From NCBI GenBank assembly GCA_947648215.1, contig CANSMW010000004.1:1-64000 (forward strand): 64,000 nucleotides of DNA. Reading direction: 5' to 3'. The notes under the pieces are model-generated. The model had not been told where the DNA came from and did not search any database. It worked only from the letters and a program-made list of their open reading frames with translations. The translations under genes were made by a program, and so were the position numbers. How positions within the stretch are numbered: the first letter of the stretch is position 1; every line of letters starts with the position of its first letter. Below are positions 18,530 to 27,352 of the stretch, piece after piece. The DNA is from an uncultured Clostridium sp. GTDB lineage: Bacteria > Bacillota > Clostridia > TANB77 > CAG-508.

Positions 18530-20191
18530 TTAAAAAATCCCAACAATATTTCCTTTCTCATCAATATCAATACTCTCGGCTGCTGGGACTTTTGGAAGTC
18601 CTGGCATGGTAAATATTTTTCCAGTTAATACCACAATAAACTCTGCTCCTGTTTTTAAACGGATTTCTTTTACATGAATAGTAAATGGCTTATCACAAAT
18701 TAAATTTTTAGGGTCATCGGAAAAAGAATATTGTGTTTTTGCCATACATACTGGAAAATGACTATATCCTAACTTTTCAATTTTAGCAATTTCTTCTTCT
18801 GCTTCTTTTGAATATTCAACTCCCTTTGCACCATAAATGTTCTTTGCAATTTTTTCGATTTTGGTTTTAATGCTATCTTCTAACTCATAAGCATACTGTA
18901 GTGTTGTTTGTTTGTTTGTTAATTCAACTACTTTTGTTGCTAAATCCTCGGCACCTTTTCCTCCATACTCCCATGCTTCTACCAAACTTAATTCAATTCC
19001 TTTTTCCTCTAATTTTTGTTGTAATAAGGTGATTTCTTCTTTACTATCATCTACATATTTATTAATGGCTACAATCACATTTAAACCAAAGCCATTCTTA
19101 AGGTTGTCCACATGTTTTAACAAATTGTGAATTCCTAAATTTAGTGCCTCTAAATTTTCTTTCTTAATCTCTTCTTTTTCCACTCCACCATGATATTTTA
19201 ATGCTTTTAGGGTTGCAACAATAACAACTGCATCTGGCTTAATGCCTGCCTTACGACATTTAATATCTACAAATTTTTCTGCACCTAAATCCGCACCAAA
19301 CCCTGCTTCGGTTACCACATAATCTGAAAGTTTTAATGCCATTTTTGTTGCCATTACACTATTGCATCCATGTGCAATATTCGCAAATGGTCCTCCGTGA
19401 ATTAGTGCTGGTGTATGTTCTAACGTTTGCACCATATTTGGTTTCATCGCATCTTTTAATAGCACTGCTAAACTACCTTCTGCTTTTAAGCTTCTTACAT
19501 AAATTGGCTTATTTTCTTTATTATATCCGATGACAATATTTCCAATTCTTTTTTTCAAATCTTCTAAATCAGAACTTAAACATAAAATTGCCATTATTTC
19601 AGAGGCAACTGTAATATCAAATCCATCTCTTCTTGGAACCACTGCTTTTTCTCCTGAAAGACCACATTCAATCTCACGAAGTTGTCTATCATTTAAATCT
19701 ACACAACGTCTCCATACAATTCTATCAAATCCTAATTCGTTTCCAAAATAAATATGGTTATCAATTAATGCTGATAATAAATTATTCGCAGAAGTAATGG
19801 CATGAATGTCTCCTGTAAAGTGCAAATTAATATCTTCCATTGGAGCTACTTGTGCATGTCCACCACCAGTTGCTCCACCTTTTACACCAAATACGGGGCC
19901 AAGTGATGGCTCTCTTAAAGCAAGCATTGCTTTTTTTCCTATATAAGATAAACCATCGGCAAGTCCAATCGAAATAGTGGTTTTTCCTTCTCCTAATGGA
20001 GTTGGATTAATTGCTGTTACTAAAATTAATTTTCCATTTTCTTTATTTTTTACTTTATTTTGTAACTCTTCTGATAATTTTGCTTTGTATTTGCCATAAC
20101 ACTCTAAATCTTCTTTTTCAATTCCTACTTTTTTTGCTACTTCCTCAATTGGTTTTAAGGTAACACTTCTTGCTATTTCAATATCTCCCAT
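18530..20191 (-). CDS. fhs: Formate-tetrahydrofolate ligase
   Basis: Makes 10-formyl-THF from formate, THF and ATP, a step of one-carbon metabolism and acetogenesis. The P-loop is [13 protein letters not shown] and [20 protein letters not shown] is diagnostic. I start at ATG 20189-20191 (MGDIEIARS), matching the family N-terminus; upstream ATGs lack spacing from the ribosome site. About 553 aa, the normal length. No in-frame CGG. Confidence 0.96.
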   Translation of the reverse strand: MGDIEIARSVTLKPIEEVAKKVGIEKEDLECYGKYKAKLSEELQNKVKNKENGKLILVTAINPTPLGEGKTTISIGLADGLSYIGKKAMLALREPSLGPVFGVKGGATGGGHAQVAPMEDINLHFTGDIHAITSANNLLSALIDNHIYFGNELGFDRIVWRRCVDLNDRQLREIECGLSGEKAVVPRRDGFDITVASEIMAILCLSSDLEDLKKRIGNIVIGYNKENKPIYVRSLKAEGSLAVLLKDAMKPNMVQTLEHTPALIHGGPFANIAHGCNSVMATKMALKLSDYVVTEAGFGADLGAEKFVDIKCRKAGIKPDAVVIVATLKALKYHGGVEKEEIKKENLEALNLGIHNLLKHVDNLKNGFGLNVIVAINKYVDDSKEEITLLQQKLEEKGIELSLVEAWEYGGKGAEDLATKVVELTNKQTTLQYAYELEDSIKTKIEKIAKNIYGAKGVEYSKEAEEEIAKIEKLGYSHFPVCMAKTQYSFSDDPKNLICDKPFTIHVKEIRLKTGAEFIVVLTGKIFTMPGLPKVPAAESIDIDEKGNIVGIF

Positions 20192-20292
20192 TTCTACTAC
20201 CATTCCTTTCTTTTTTCGTATACCCATATTCTTTTTACTGACTTTACTTTCACTCTTGTTTTAATCAATAAATCCTATAATGTTCTTTTTCT

Positions 20293-20722
20293 TTATAGTA
20301 TTAAGCCTGCTATAATTCCTATGATAGCTCCTACTAATACTTGTATTGGTGTATGTCCTAATACTTCAATTAACTTTTCTCCTACTTGTACTCCGCTTAA
20401 ACCCGGTGTTTGCACTAACTTATTTAGTAATTTTGCTTGTTTGCCAGCAGCACGCCTTATTCCGACAAGCATCATACATAACCACAAAAGCAAAAATAAC
20501 AGCTAATGCAAAAATTGGTGTTGTTACTCCTTCCTGTTTACCAATTAAAGTAGCAAGTGACGTAACAACAGCTGAATGAGAACTTGGCATTCCTCCTGCT
20601 CCCATAATACGTTTAAAATTGAATTTCTTTGTGGTTATCAAATCGTAAATCACTTTGAATGTTTGAATGCCAAACCACATTAAAAATGGAACATATAAGT
20701 ATTTAAAATCCGTTATGTTCAT
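20293..20722 (-). CDS. Divergent PAP2 (DUF212) membrane protein, read through a +1 shift at CGG
   Basis: Small integral membrane phosphatase-like family. The first frame gives MNITDFKYLYVPFLMWFGIQ, GGMPSSHSA (the phosphatase-like SH motif) and VVMYDAC, then is lost. Skipping the C of CGG at 20462-20464 turns TGT CGG AAT into TGT GGA ATA and gives DACGIRRAAGKQAKLLN, the conserved family segment, then a final helix to the stop. Restored length 142 aa, the normal size. Both pieces are needed for the family pattern. Confidence 0.88.
20462..20464 (-). other. CGG shift site 6 (PAP2/DUF212 gene)
   Basis: Zero-frame GCT TGT CGG AAT; restored frame GCT TGT GGA ATA AGG. The four-base unit is CGGA. Confidence 0.88.
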
Positions 20723-20811
20723 ATTCCAAATCCTTCCCTTCTATTTTCTAAAAAGCACCCACTTTTAAGATACCTATTTCAAATATGATAATTAATATTT
20801 ATCTTTCTTGT

Positions 20812-21045
20812 TTAATTTTCTACTTTAAATTCCTCCTCTGAAACTTCTTCTCCATTTTTTATTAAAATAGAAATTCTCTTTTCGGCATCTTCTAAAATAT
20901 CATTACAGATTTTGGATAATTTCATTCCTTCCTCAAACTTGGCAACTGATTCATCTAAATTCAAATTTCCTTTTTCTAATTCTCCTGCAATTTGTTCTAA
21001 CCCTTTCATGGCTTCTTCAAAATTCATTGTATTCTTTTCTTCCAA
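20812..21045 (-). CDS. xseB: Exodeoxyribonuclease VII small subunit
   Basis: 77 aa with the XseB pattern (NFEEAMKGLEQIAGELEKGN, then LDESVAKFEEGMKL). It helps XseA degrade single-stranded DNA. It follows xseA by 12 bp. Confidence 0.94.
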   Translation of the reverse strand: MEEKNTMNFEEAMKGLEQIAGELEKGNLNLDESVAKFEEGMKLSKICNDILEDAEKRISILIKNGEEVSEEEFKVEN

Positions 21046-21057
21046 AATAATTCCCTC

Positions 21058-22245
21058 CTATATTACTTTTGCCTTTTTCTTACCATCTACAAAACGTAAT
21101 TCGATTTCATCTTCTTTTTTCAATTCCTCTGCCGATTTAATAATCTTGCCTTGTTTTTGTGTAATACTATAACCTCTTGTTAGTGTTTTTAGTGGACTTA
21201 GGGTATCTAACTTCGCTACTAATTTTATCATTTCACTTTTACTATCTTTATATTTACTTACCACTGTATGTTGCATATTTTTTACCATGATATCCAAACG
21301 AATGCTTTTTTCATTAATCTCTTGTAGTGGCTCTTTCAATACTCTTCTTGCCATACATTTTTCATATTGTAAACGCATCAGTTCCACTTTTTTCTTTAAT
21401 GCCAATTTATACCTTGTTTTATAAGCTTCTAGTTTTATTTTTAAGTCCCCTGTATCAGCTACCGCAAGTTCTGCGGCTGCTGATGGTGTTGGTGCTCTTA
21501 GGTCTGCTACAAAATCAGAAATTGAAAAATCGGTTTCATGTCCTACGGCTGAAATAATCGGAATATTGGACTGAAAAATAGCTCGTGCTACTACTTCTTC
21601 ATTAAATGGCCATAAGTCTTCTAAAGAACCTCCTCCTCTTGCTAAAATTAATACATCGGCTAAGTTATTCTCATTCATAAATTGAATGGCATTTGCAATT
21701 TTTTCTCCTGCTCCCTCTCCTTGTACAGGAACAGGAAATAGCCTGATATATACATTCGGGTTTCTTCTAGTGCTTACATTAATAATATCTCGAATAACTG
21801 ACCCTGTTTGTGAAGTAAGTACACCAACTACTTTTGGCATAAACGGAATTTTCTTTTTGTATTGGTCTGAAAATAGCCCTTCTTTTTCTAACTTTGCTTT
21901 TAATTCTTCATAAGCTTTATATAGGCTTCCCATCCCTTCTTCTTGCATAGCTTTACAATAAATTTGATACACACCATCTCGTTCAAATACACTAACGGTT
22001 CCAAAAACCATTACTTTCATACCGTCTTTGGGAACAAACTTCAAATTCTGTGTAAACGATTTAAACATAATGCATTTAATTAAAGAATTGTCATCTTTTA
22101 ACGTAAAATATAGATGCCCTGTATAATGGTGTTTAAAATTAGAAATCTCACCCTTTACCAAGACATTATTTAAATATTCATCTCCTGCTACTTTATCTTT
22201 AATATACTTATTCAAATCCGTAACAGAAATCGGCTCAATGTTCAT
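21058..22245 (-). CDS. xseA: Exodeoxyribonuclease VII large subunit
   Basis: 395 aa. N-terminal OB fold (VLVKGEISNFKHHYTGHLYF) followed by the catalytic region with GVLTSQTGSVIRDI, ARGGGSLEDLWPFNEE and SAVGHETDFSISDFVADLRA. It ends in a coiled coil plus RGYSIT. It sits between nusB and xseB in the usual Clostridia order. No in-frame CGG. Confidence 0.97.
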   Translation of the reverse strand: MNIEPISVTDLNKYIKDKVAGDEYLNNVLVKGEISNFKHHYTGHLYFTLKDDNSLIKCIMFKSFTQNLKFVPKDGMKVMVFGTVSVFERDGVYQIYCKAMQEEGMGSLYKAYEELKAKLEKEGLFSDQYKKKIPFMPKVVGVLTSQTGSVIRDIINVSTRRNPNVYIRLFPVPVQGEGAGEKIANAIQFMNENNLADVLILARGGGSLEDLWPFNEEVVARAIFQSNIPIISAVGHETDFSISDFVADLRAPTPSAAAELAVADTGDLKIKLEAYKTRYKLALKKKVELMRLQYEKCMARRVLKEPLQEINEKSIRLDIMVKNMQHTVVSKYKDSKSEMIKLVAKLDTLSPLKTLTRGYSITQKQGKIIKSAEELKKEDEIELRFVDGKKKAKVI

Positions 22246-22288
22246 ACGTTTCCCCTTTCTTTGGTAGTAGAGTTTTTAAAGCACAAAT

Positions 22289-22699
22289 CTAAGCCTGCAA
22301 CTCACTCTTTACAATACTAGCCAACACACCATTAACAAACGAAGCACTATTATCCTCTCCGTACTTTTTCGCAAGCTCAATCGCCTCATTAATCGCTACT
22401 TTATATGGTATTTTCTTATACAACAACTCATAAATCGCAAGCTTCAAAATTGAAAGATTTACCTTCGATAATCTCTCAATATCCCATTCTGCCTTCAAAT
22501 GCTCCGAAATTTTCTCACAAATCGCCTTTTGATTTTGCCTTACTCCATTCCAAGAATTCCTCACATATTTTTGTATTTTGGGATCCTCTATTTCATTATT
22601 CGCAAAATACAACTCTATTTGCTCTTCCTCATTTCCTTGTTGTATTTCCATACTATACAATAACTTAAAAGCCTCTTCCCTCGAATTTGCTCGGTTCAT
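22289..22699 (-). CDS. nusB: Transcription antitermination factor NusB
   Basis: 136 aa, all-helical NusB fold: [13 protein letters not shown] at the start, [20 protein letters not shown] and the conserved [20 protein letters not shown] near the end. NusB with S10 binds boxA during rRNA transcription. Confidence 0.95.
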   Translation of the reverse strand: MNRANSREEAFKLLYSMEIQQGNEEEQIELYFANNEIEDPKIQKYVRNSWNGVRQNQKAICEKISEHLKAEWDIERLSKVNLSILKLAIYELLYKKIPYKVAINEAIELAKKYGEDNSASFVNGVLASIVKSELQA

Positions 22700-22747
22700 A
22701 CTATGTTATCCCCTTATCCTTTCTTTTTGCCATTTTTAAAAATGCCT

Positions 22748-22951
22748 CTACATCCTATCGATTAAATCTTTTAGTTTTTCCTTTACTTCATATTTGTTTC
22801 TTTGTACATAATTTCCAATAAACATTCCTATTATAATTAAAATAATTCCTACAATTAGTTCATAAAGGTGTGTTAATAAAATCACTAATGCCACAATGGC
22901 ACCAATAATCGCACCTGCATATTCACTTACAAACTTTTTAAATCCATCCAT
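22748..22951 (-). CDS. DUF2273 small membrane protein
   Basis: 67 aa with two membrane segments (AGAIIGAIVALVILLTHLY and ELIVGIILIIIGMFIGNYV) and a charged tail. In Firmicutes this family sits between amaP and nusB in the asp23 cluster, as here. The role is presumed to be in the alkaline-shock/envelope complex. Confidence 0.85.
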   Translation of the reverse strand: MDGFKKFVSEYAGAIIGAIVALVILLTHLYELIVGIILIIIGMFIGNYVQRNKYEVKEKLKDLIDRM

Positions 22952-22965
22952 ATTGTTCTCCTTTC

Positions 22966-23526
22966 CTACCCTTCTACTATTTCTTTCGGAGCAACATTTT
23001 TCACTTTAATATTTACCTCTTGCACGTCCACATCAATCGATTGTTTAATAACTCCTTTAATCTTTTGTTGCAATTCGCTTGATAAATCTTTAATAATAGC
23101 GTCTTGTGTTACAAATAGAGTAACATCAATATTAATGTGGTTGTCACTTGTTAAAACAACTCTTGAGGTAACATCTTGTGTGTTTTGGAATCCTTTTACT
23201 ACCCCACTTACAATGTTTTGAATGGTATCTCTTGAAATAAGTAACTTTCCATTTTCGTTTTGAATTAAAATGCCATTATCCATGCTTTTATCCTTGTCCC
23301 TATTTGATTCTGTTGAAAAAAAGATTCCTTTTACTGCAAATAGAATAAGGACTACTAATATTCCTAACGTAATATTACAAGCAGTTTGGTCGTTTAGTAA
23401 GTCTTTCATATAAATGGTAACAACATCTAAATGTATCCATCCAAATATCATGAAACATAATAATACTGATACAATTAAAATAATACTTGAAAATAAAACC
23501 AATGCTATTTTATCTAATACTTTCAT
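22966..23526 (-). CDS. amaP: Alkaline shock response membrane anchor protein AmaP
   Basis: 186 aa. Two N-terminal membrane helices (IALVLFSSIILIVSVLLCF and NITLGILVVLILFAV) are followed by an Asp23-like soluble domain (NHINIDVTLFVTQDAIIKDL). AmaP anchors Asp23 at the membrane in staphylococci. It lies between asp23 and the DUF2273 gene. Confidence 0.88.
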   Translation of the reverse strand: MKVLDKIALVLFSSIILIVSVLLCFMIFGWIHLDVVTIYMKDLLNDQTACNITLGILVVLILFAVKGIFFSTESNRDKDKSMDNGILIQNENGKLLISRDTIQNIVSGVVKGFQNTQDVTSRVVLTSDNHINIDVTLFVTQDAIIKDLSSELQQKIKGVIKQSIDVDVQEVNIKVKNVAPKEIVEG

Positions 23527-23590
23527 TTTTTTCCTCCCAAATTTTTACGTTTTTTGGTACATTTTTACCCTAAAATTAATTCTCCTAAAA

Positions 23591-23640
23591 AAACCCCCAG
23601 TCGCCTCTGGCGACAGCCCCCTTAAGTAAAGGAGCCTTTT
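23591..23640. repeat. Half-copy of the aacccccagtcg palindromic repeat
   Basis: aacccccagtcgcctctggcgacagcccccttaagt... shows the same outer sequence as the repeat at 12428, with a different inner hairpin (gtcgcctctggcgac). It lies between asp23 and amaP on the minus strand. The second half of the repeat is absent. Confidence 0.7.
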
Positions 23641-23679
23641 CGTACACCTTTGTAGCCTATGCTATAATCTTTGTCCTTC

Positions 23680-24096
23680 TCATTCTTCTTTTGGTTCTTC
23701 GTTTTCTACTAGTTTGTTATCTGTGCTAACTCCTTGTACATGTACATTTACTTCTAATACGGTTAGACCTGTCATGGTTTCGACTGCTTTTTTTACTCGA
23801 TTTTGAATTTCAAAAGCAACATCTGGAATTCTTGTACCATATTCTACAATAATATTGACATCAATTTTGGTTTCTTTTTCTCCAACTTCTACTTTAATTC
23901 CTTTGGATAAATTCTTTTTACCACTTAAAACTTCGCTAATTCCTCCTGCAAATCCTCCTGCCATTCCTGCGACTCCTGGTACTTCCGACACTGCTACACC
24001 AGAAATAACCGCAACAACATCATCCGATATTTTTATTCCATTACTATCCCCTGTTTCTACTGAAACCTCTTTTACTTCATTTTCTTCGTTTTCCAT
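23680..24096 (-). CDS. asp23: Asp23/Gls24 family envelope stress protein
   Basis: 138 aa with the Asp23 core (GIKISDDVVAVISGVAVSEV, a glycine-rich loop GVAGMAGGFAGG, then VNIIVEYGTRIPDVAFEIQN and LTVLEVNVHVQGV). Asp23 coats the inner membrane by binding AmaP. It is first in the asp23-amaP-DUF2273-nusB-xseA-xseB row. Confidence 0.93.
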   Translation of the reverse strand: MENEENEVKEVSVETGDSNGIKISDDVVAVISGVAVSEVPGVAGMAGGFAGGISEVLSGKKNLSKGIKVEVGEKETKIDVNIIVEYGTRIPDVAFEIQNRVKKAVETMTGLTVLEVNVHVQGVSTDNKLVENEEPKEE

Positions 24097-24144
24097 AATT
24101 ATTTCCTCCTTTTAATTTTAAAAACTTCCTATCTTCATATTGTA

Positions 24145-24285
24145 TGGAACCTTTTCTTCTTTTTTATAAAAGTTCCTACAATAAATGATTGTGTTATCGC
24201 CTTTGGCGATTACAAATCATTATATACGTTAGGATAAAAAATTGATATACCTTGGTTGCTACCTTAGTATATCAATTTTTCCGAA
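24145..24285. promoter_or_regulatory. Three consecutive hairpins between asp23 and cotJA
   Basis: The gap of about 355 bp between divergent genes holds three dyads. They are ggaacc...ggttcc-type at about 24147-24178, atcgcc/ggcgat inside a longer stem at about 24183-24220, and a strong ttgatatacc/agtatatcaa stem at about 24240-24281 with a T-run on the plus side. The last may be a terminator and the others may be leader structures of the asp23 transcript. No gene is seen in the gap. Confidence 0.35.
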
Positions 24286-24451
24286 AATTTACAATATTTT
24301 TTGAAAGATTTATTTATTTTCTATTGTATGTTTATTCCACACTAAACAAATGATTCATATATTATCTTCTTTTTATTTCAACACCATTTTATCACGTATT
24401 CCCTTATTTTGTCATATATTGTAGTATAATCTAAAATAAGGAGGAATTATA

Positions 24452-24808
24452 ATGCGTAGAAGATGTAATTGTCATAAGTGTTGTTTAAGTAATTATTCAA
24501 ATTACACCGACGACCTTATGGAAAAAACATGTAAAAACGTTGATAATACCATTTGCAATTGCTCTGACAACGATGATTGTGGTTGTGGATTTGATGAAGA
24601 AGAATCAGTATTCCCTACCAATCCTATGCTTGCCCAGAGCTATGTGCCTTGGCAAACCATGGACAAAACCTTTAAACCATGTGTTGGTTTAAAAATGGGA
24701 ACTATTTTTCCAGAATTAGTTAGCCCATATGTTCCTTGTCAAGATATTGAAGAAATGGAATATATCAAACAAACAAATCTAATTAGAGAGGGGTGTAACA
24801 AATGTTAG
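24452..24808 (+). CDS. cotJA: Spore coat protein CotJA, cysteine-rich variant
   Basis: 118 aa. The C-terminal half carries the CotJA pattern (PMLAQSYVPWQTMDKTFKPC, then GLKMGTIFPELVSPY). The N-terminal half is an added cysteine-rich stretch (RRRCNCHKCC, CNCSDNDDCGCG). It is made in the mother cell and placed in the inner spore coat. AAGGAGG precedes the ATG, and its end overlaps cotJB by 7 bp. Confidence 0.88.
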   Translation: MRRRCNCHKCCLSNYSNYTDDLMEKTCKNVDNTICNCSDNDDCGCGFDEEESVFPTNPMLAQSYVPWQTMDKTFKPCVGLKMGTIFPELVSPYVPCQDIEEMEYIKQTNLIREGCNKC

Positions 24809-25125
24809 AAGACATGACAGAAAATAGAAATCATTGTGATTTCGAATGCACATGCGAAAACGAATGTGAACGTAATCATTCATTACGAAGTGAAATGATG
24901 ATGCAACTAAGAGCCTATAAATTCTCTATTATTGAGCTTGGACTATATTTGGACACTCACCCAGATGATGAAAAAGCACTTTGTTTGCACAAAGAATACT
25001 GTAAAAAAGCAAGAGAGTTATCCGACAAATATCAAAAAATGTTTGGACCTCTAACAATTTTTTATCCATGTAAGAAATGGAGATGGCTAGAAGAACCTTG
25101 GCCATGGGAAAGGGGGAACTTTTAA
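24802..25125 (+). CDS. cotJB: Spore coat protein CotJB
   Basis: 107 aa. The CotJB fold shows as LRAYKFSIIELGLYLDTHPD, then ARELSDKYQKMFGPLT and the tryptophan-rich end WRWLEEPWPWERGNF. An N-terminal cysteine-rich segment (CDFECTCENECE) parallels that of CotJA. It overlaps cotJA upstream and shares one base with the cotJC start. Confidence 0.9.
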   Translation: MLEDMTENRNHCDFECTCENECERNHSLRSEMMMQLRAYKFSIIELGLYLDTHPDDEKALCLHKEYCKKARELSDKYQKMFGPLTIFYPCKKWRWLEEPWPWERGNF

Positions 25126-25322
25126 TGTGGACTTATACAAAAGCACTCGAATATCCAATTAAAATAAAATGTGCAAATCCAAGACTTGCTAAATTCATTA
25201 TTTCACAATACGGTGGACCAGACGGTGAACTTGCCGCTTCTCTTCGTTATTTATCACAACGTTTTGGTATGCCAGACCAAAAAGCAAAAGCGATATTAAA
25301 TGATATTGGTACAGAAGAATGA
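25125..25322 (+). pseudogene. cotJC: cotJC 5' part, interrupted by mobile DNA
   Basis: ATG at 25125 begins MWTYTKALEYPIKIKCANPR, the start of the CotJC manganese-catalase-like coat protein. It breaks after DIGTEE at codon 65 and meets a TGA supplied by the inserted DNA. The continuation, EELAHLEMVGTIVHQLTEGV, lies 15.3 kb away at 40590-41084. Both edges share ACAGAAGAAT. Precise loss of the inserted DNA would restore a 226-aa protein, so this may be a reversibly interrupted gene rather than a dead one. Confidence 0.9.
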
Positions 25323-25341
25323 GTACCATAAGGTTATCATT
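25311..25341. other. Left attachment site (attL) of element 1, also left core of element 2
   Basis: ACAGAAGAAT (25311-25320) is the cotJC-side core shared with 40590-40599. GAATGAGT (25317-25324) is repeated at 35588-35595. Directly after it, CCATAAGGTTATCATT (25326-25341) is the exact inverted repeat of 35565-35580. Confidence 0.8.
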
Positions 25342-25387
25342 AGTTAAAGACTAAAAAAAATTATAATCTATAAACTATTGATAACCT

Positions 25388-27004
25388 TTAATGTTTAGGT
25401 ATTTTGGGGAATATATGTATCTCAAAGTCTGTTGGGTCATCTGTCTTCTTTAATGTCTTTTTAACTTTAAGATAAGTTACTTTTTCTATTATGGTTTTTA
25501 ATAGATAATTTTTTTCTTCTGCACTTTCTAATTTATAATAAACATCTAGCACATTTTCAATTTTAGGAATTATGGTTTCTTTTTCACTAATAAGCTGTTG
25601 CTCTCGATTCATCTCTTTTTCACATTCCATTATTTGATGTTCTATTTGAATTATTTTTTCTTTTATCTCTGCATAACGACTTTTAAAAGTTTGTTCATCA
25701 TAAATGTCTCTTTCGTAAGCCTCACATATTTTATCCAATGCTTTCTTTTCTATTTCTAAAGTCTCATTTAATCGTTTAATAGAAGTTTGATAGTAAGTAA
25801 TATTATACATATCATTTTTACATTGTATAGAGTTTTCATCTATCTTATAATTCTTGAACCAATATTTTAATCCTTGTATAATTTTATCCTCTACAATATG
25901 GAGTTTTGAACTTATATTGTTACAAGCTGGATTATTACATTGAATTGATGTTGTTTCTCCACTTTTTGCATAAGGTCTTCTTTGCATATAACTTCCACAT
26001 TTTTCACAAATTAAAATATGTGATAAAGGATTTTTAATAACATTATTATGTTGTACTGGTGCTGAGTTTTTATTTAACTTTGCTTGTGCTAAATCCCATA
26101 TTTCTTGTGATATAAGACCTTTATGAAGACCATCTACCAGTAGGAAGTCGTTATTCCTTGGTCTCGTATTACAAACTTCTCTTTTTCTCAATACTTTAAC
26201 TGTTTTCCTGTGATTCCACCTTATTTTACCAATATAAATAGGATTTCGTAACATATCTTTTAATGTAGAAGAAGTCCATTTGTCTGCATTTCGTGGTTTA
26301 TATGTACTATTATTTAATGCTCTTGCAATACCACATATAGAAGAATCTTCATAAACATACATATTAAAAACTTTTTTAACTATAATTGATTCTACTGAAT
26401 TTTCTTCTAAGGTATATCCTTTGTCATCTTCAATTTTTTTCCTATTATATCCATAAGGGGGAATACTTGCCACATATTTCCCCTCAAGTACTGATGAATT
26501 TCTTCCACGATTAAGTCTTTTTTTTGTAACTCTTAATTCTTTGCTAGAATTAGTCATTTCATCTTCAAACAGTTCCTCATCTTTATCATTATGCAATAAG
26601 TCATAAGTTTTATCTGGAGTAATTACTAAAGTATTATTGTATTTAATTATCTTGGTTATTTCTCCTTGGTCTATTTTATCTCCTCTTGATAACCTTGAAA
26701 CTTCTACTACAAAAATTGCTTTATATTTTTTTAACTCGATGTTTTCCAGAAGTTTCTGCATTTCTTCTCTTTCTTTTATGGTTTCTCCACTTACGACTTC
26801 TTCATAGATTCTTATTTTTCTTTCATCAATTCCCATTGATTTTGCTAGATTAAGCAATATTACTCTATGTCTCTTTAGAGTGTCTGTTTTGCTATATTTT
26901 TCAAGTTCCAAATCTGCTCTTGATTTTCTCAAATATATAGCATATTCATATTCCATAAGTTCACTTAAAAATTTATCTTTTGTGTATTCTTCAATTACAT
27001 TCAA
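25388..27004 (-). CDS. Large serine recombinase of element 1
   Basis: About 538 aa. The catalytic N-terminal domain has YAIYLRKSRADLE (nucleophilic serine) and VVEVSRLSRGD. Next come a recombinase domain with PPYGYNRKK, a zinc ribbon (CEKCGSYMQRRPYAK, then CNNPAC) and a long coiled coil. I use the TTG start at 27002-27004, just after AAAGGAGG. Its stop lies about 45 bp from attL1. It is homologous along its length to the recombinase of element 2, including the end PTDFEIHIFPK. It should integrate and, with a partner factor, excise the element. Confidence 0.92.
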   Translation of the reverse strand: MNVIEEYTKDKFLSELMEYEYAIYLRKSRADLELEKYSKTDTLKRHRVILLNLAKSMGIDERKIRIYEEVVSGETIKEREEMQKLLENIELKKYKAIFVVEVSRLSRGDKIDQGEITKIIKYNNTLVITPDKTYDLLHNDKDEELFEDEMTNSSKELRVTKKRLNRGRNSSVLEGKYVASIPPYGYNRKKIEDDKGYTLEENSVESIIVKKVFNMYVYEDSSICGIARALNNSTYKPRNADKWTSSTLKDMLRNPIYIGKIRWNHRKTVKVLRKREVCNTRPRNNDFLLVDGLHKGLISQEIWDLAQAKLNKNSAPVQHNNVIKNPLSHILICEKCGSYMQRRPYAKSGETTSIQCNNPACNNISSKLHIVEDKIIQGLKYWFKNYKIDENSIQCKNDMYNITYYQTSIKRLNETLEIEKKALDKICEAYERDIYDEQTFKSRYAEIKEKIIQIEHQIMECEKEMNREQQLISEKETIIPKIENVLDVYYKLESAEEKNYLLKTIIEKVTYLKVKKTLKKTDDPTDFEIHIFPKIPKH

Positions 27005-27075
27005 AAGTCCTCCTTTCCTTATAATTTCTGTCTTTAACTTGTTGCTATTATACAACTATTTTTCAAAAATTACAA

Positions 27076-27219
27076 TTAGTTTATATTTATAATCTTTTGC
27101 ATAGCATTAGTAACTGCTATATCTAAATCCTTCTTTACAATTTCTTCTGTATCTGCTGTTATATAATCATCAAAGAACTTTATAACAGTAGAATCTATTA
27201 TCATTTCTTCTGTTTCCAT
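27076..27219 (-). CDS. 47-aa acidic companion of recombinase 1
   Basis: METEEMIIDSTVIKFFDDYI then TADTEEIVKK..., ending at 27076, with a gaggtg ribosome site. It lies 70 bp upstream of the recombinase on the same strand. An equally long protein sits in the same place in element 2, sharing EE, I-x2-T-x2-K, DDYI and the overall charge pattern. No family is known to me. The conserved pairing suggests a regulator or directionality factor for the recombinase. Confidence 0.6.
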   Translation of the reverse strand: METEEMIIDSTVIKFFDDYITADTEEIVKKDLDIAVTNAMQKIININ

Positions 27220-27320
27220 AGTCTTTCACCTCTGTAAATTTTATGCTTGAAGCGGTTAGATATTGCTTTTATTTATGATAAAAATGATATTATAGTTCCA
27301 ACAAACAATAGAGGAGAATA

Positions 27321-27352
27321 CGAAGAACTTATCTAGTACATAGACAAGTTCT
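27321..27352 (-). terminator. Terminator at the end of the Rep-like gene
   Basis: agaacttgtcta pairs with tagataagttct around a 5-base loop, overlapping the stop region of the gene at 27352-28368. No long T-run follows, so termination strength is uncertain. Confidence 0.5.

Noticed and set aside
27240..27345. Plus-strand fragment KRLDIAFIYDKNDIIVPTNN containing an AAG CGG TTA
   Set aside because: No start codon or ribosome site and no family match; it overlaps a terminator hairpin. Treated as non-coding.
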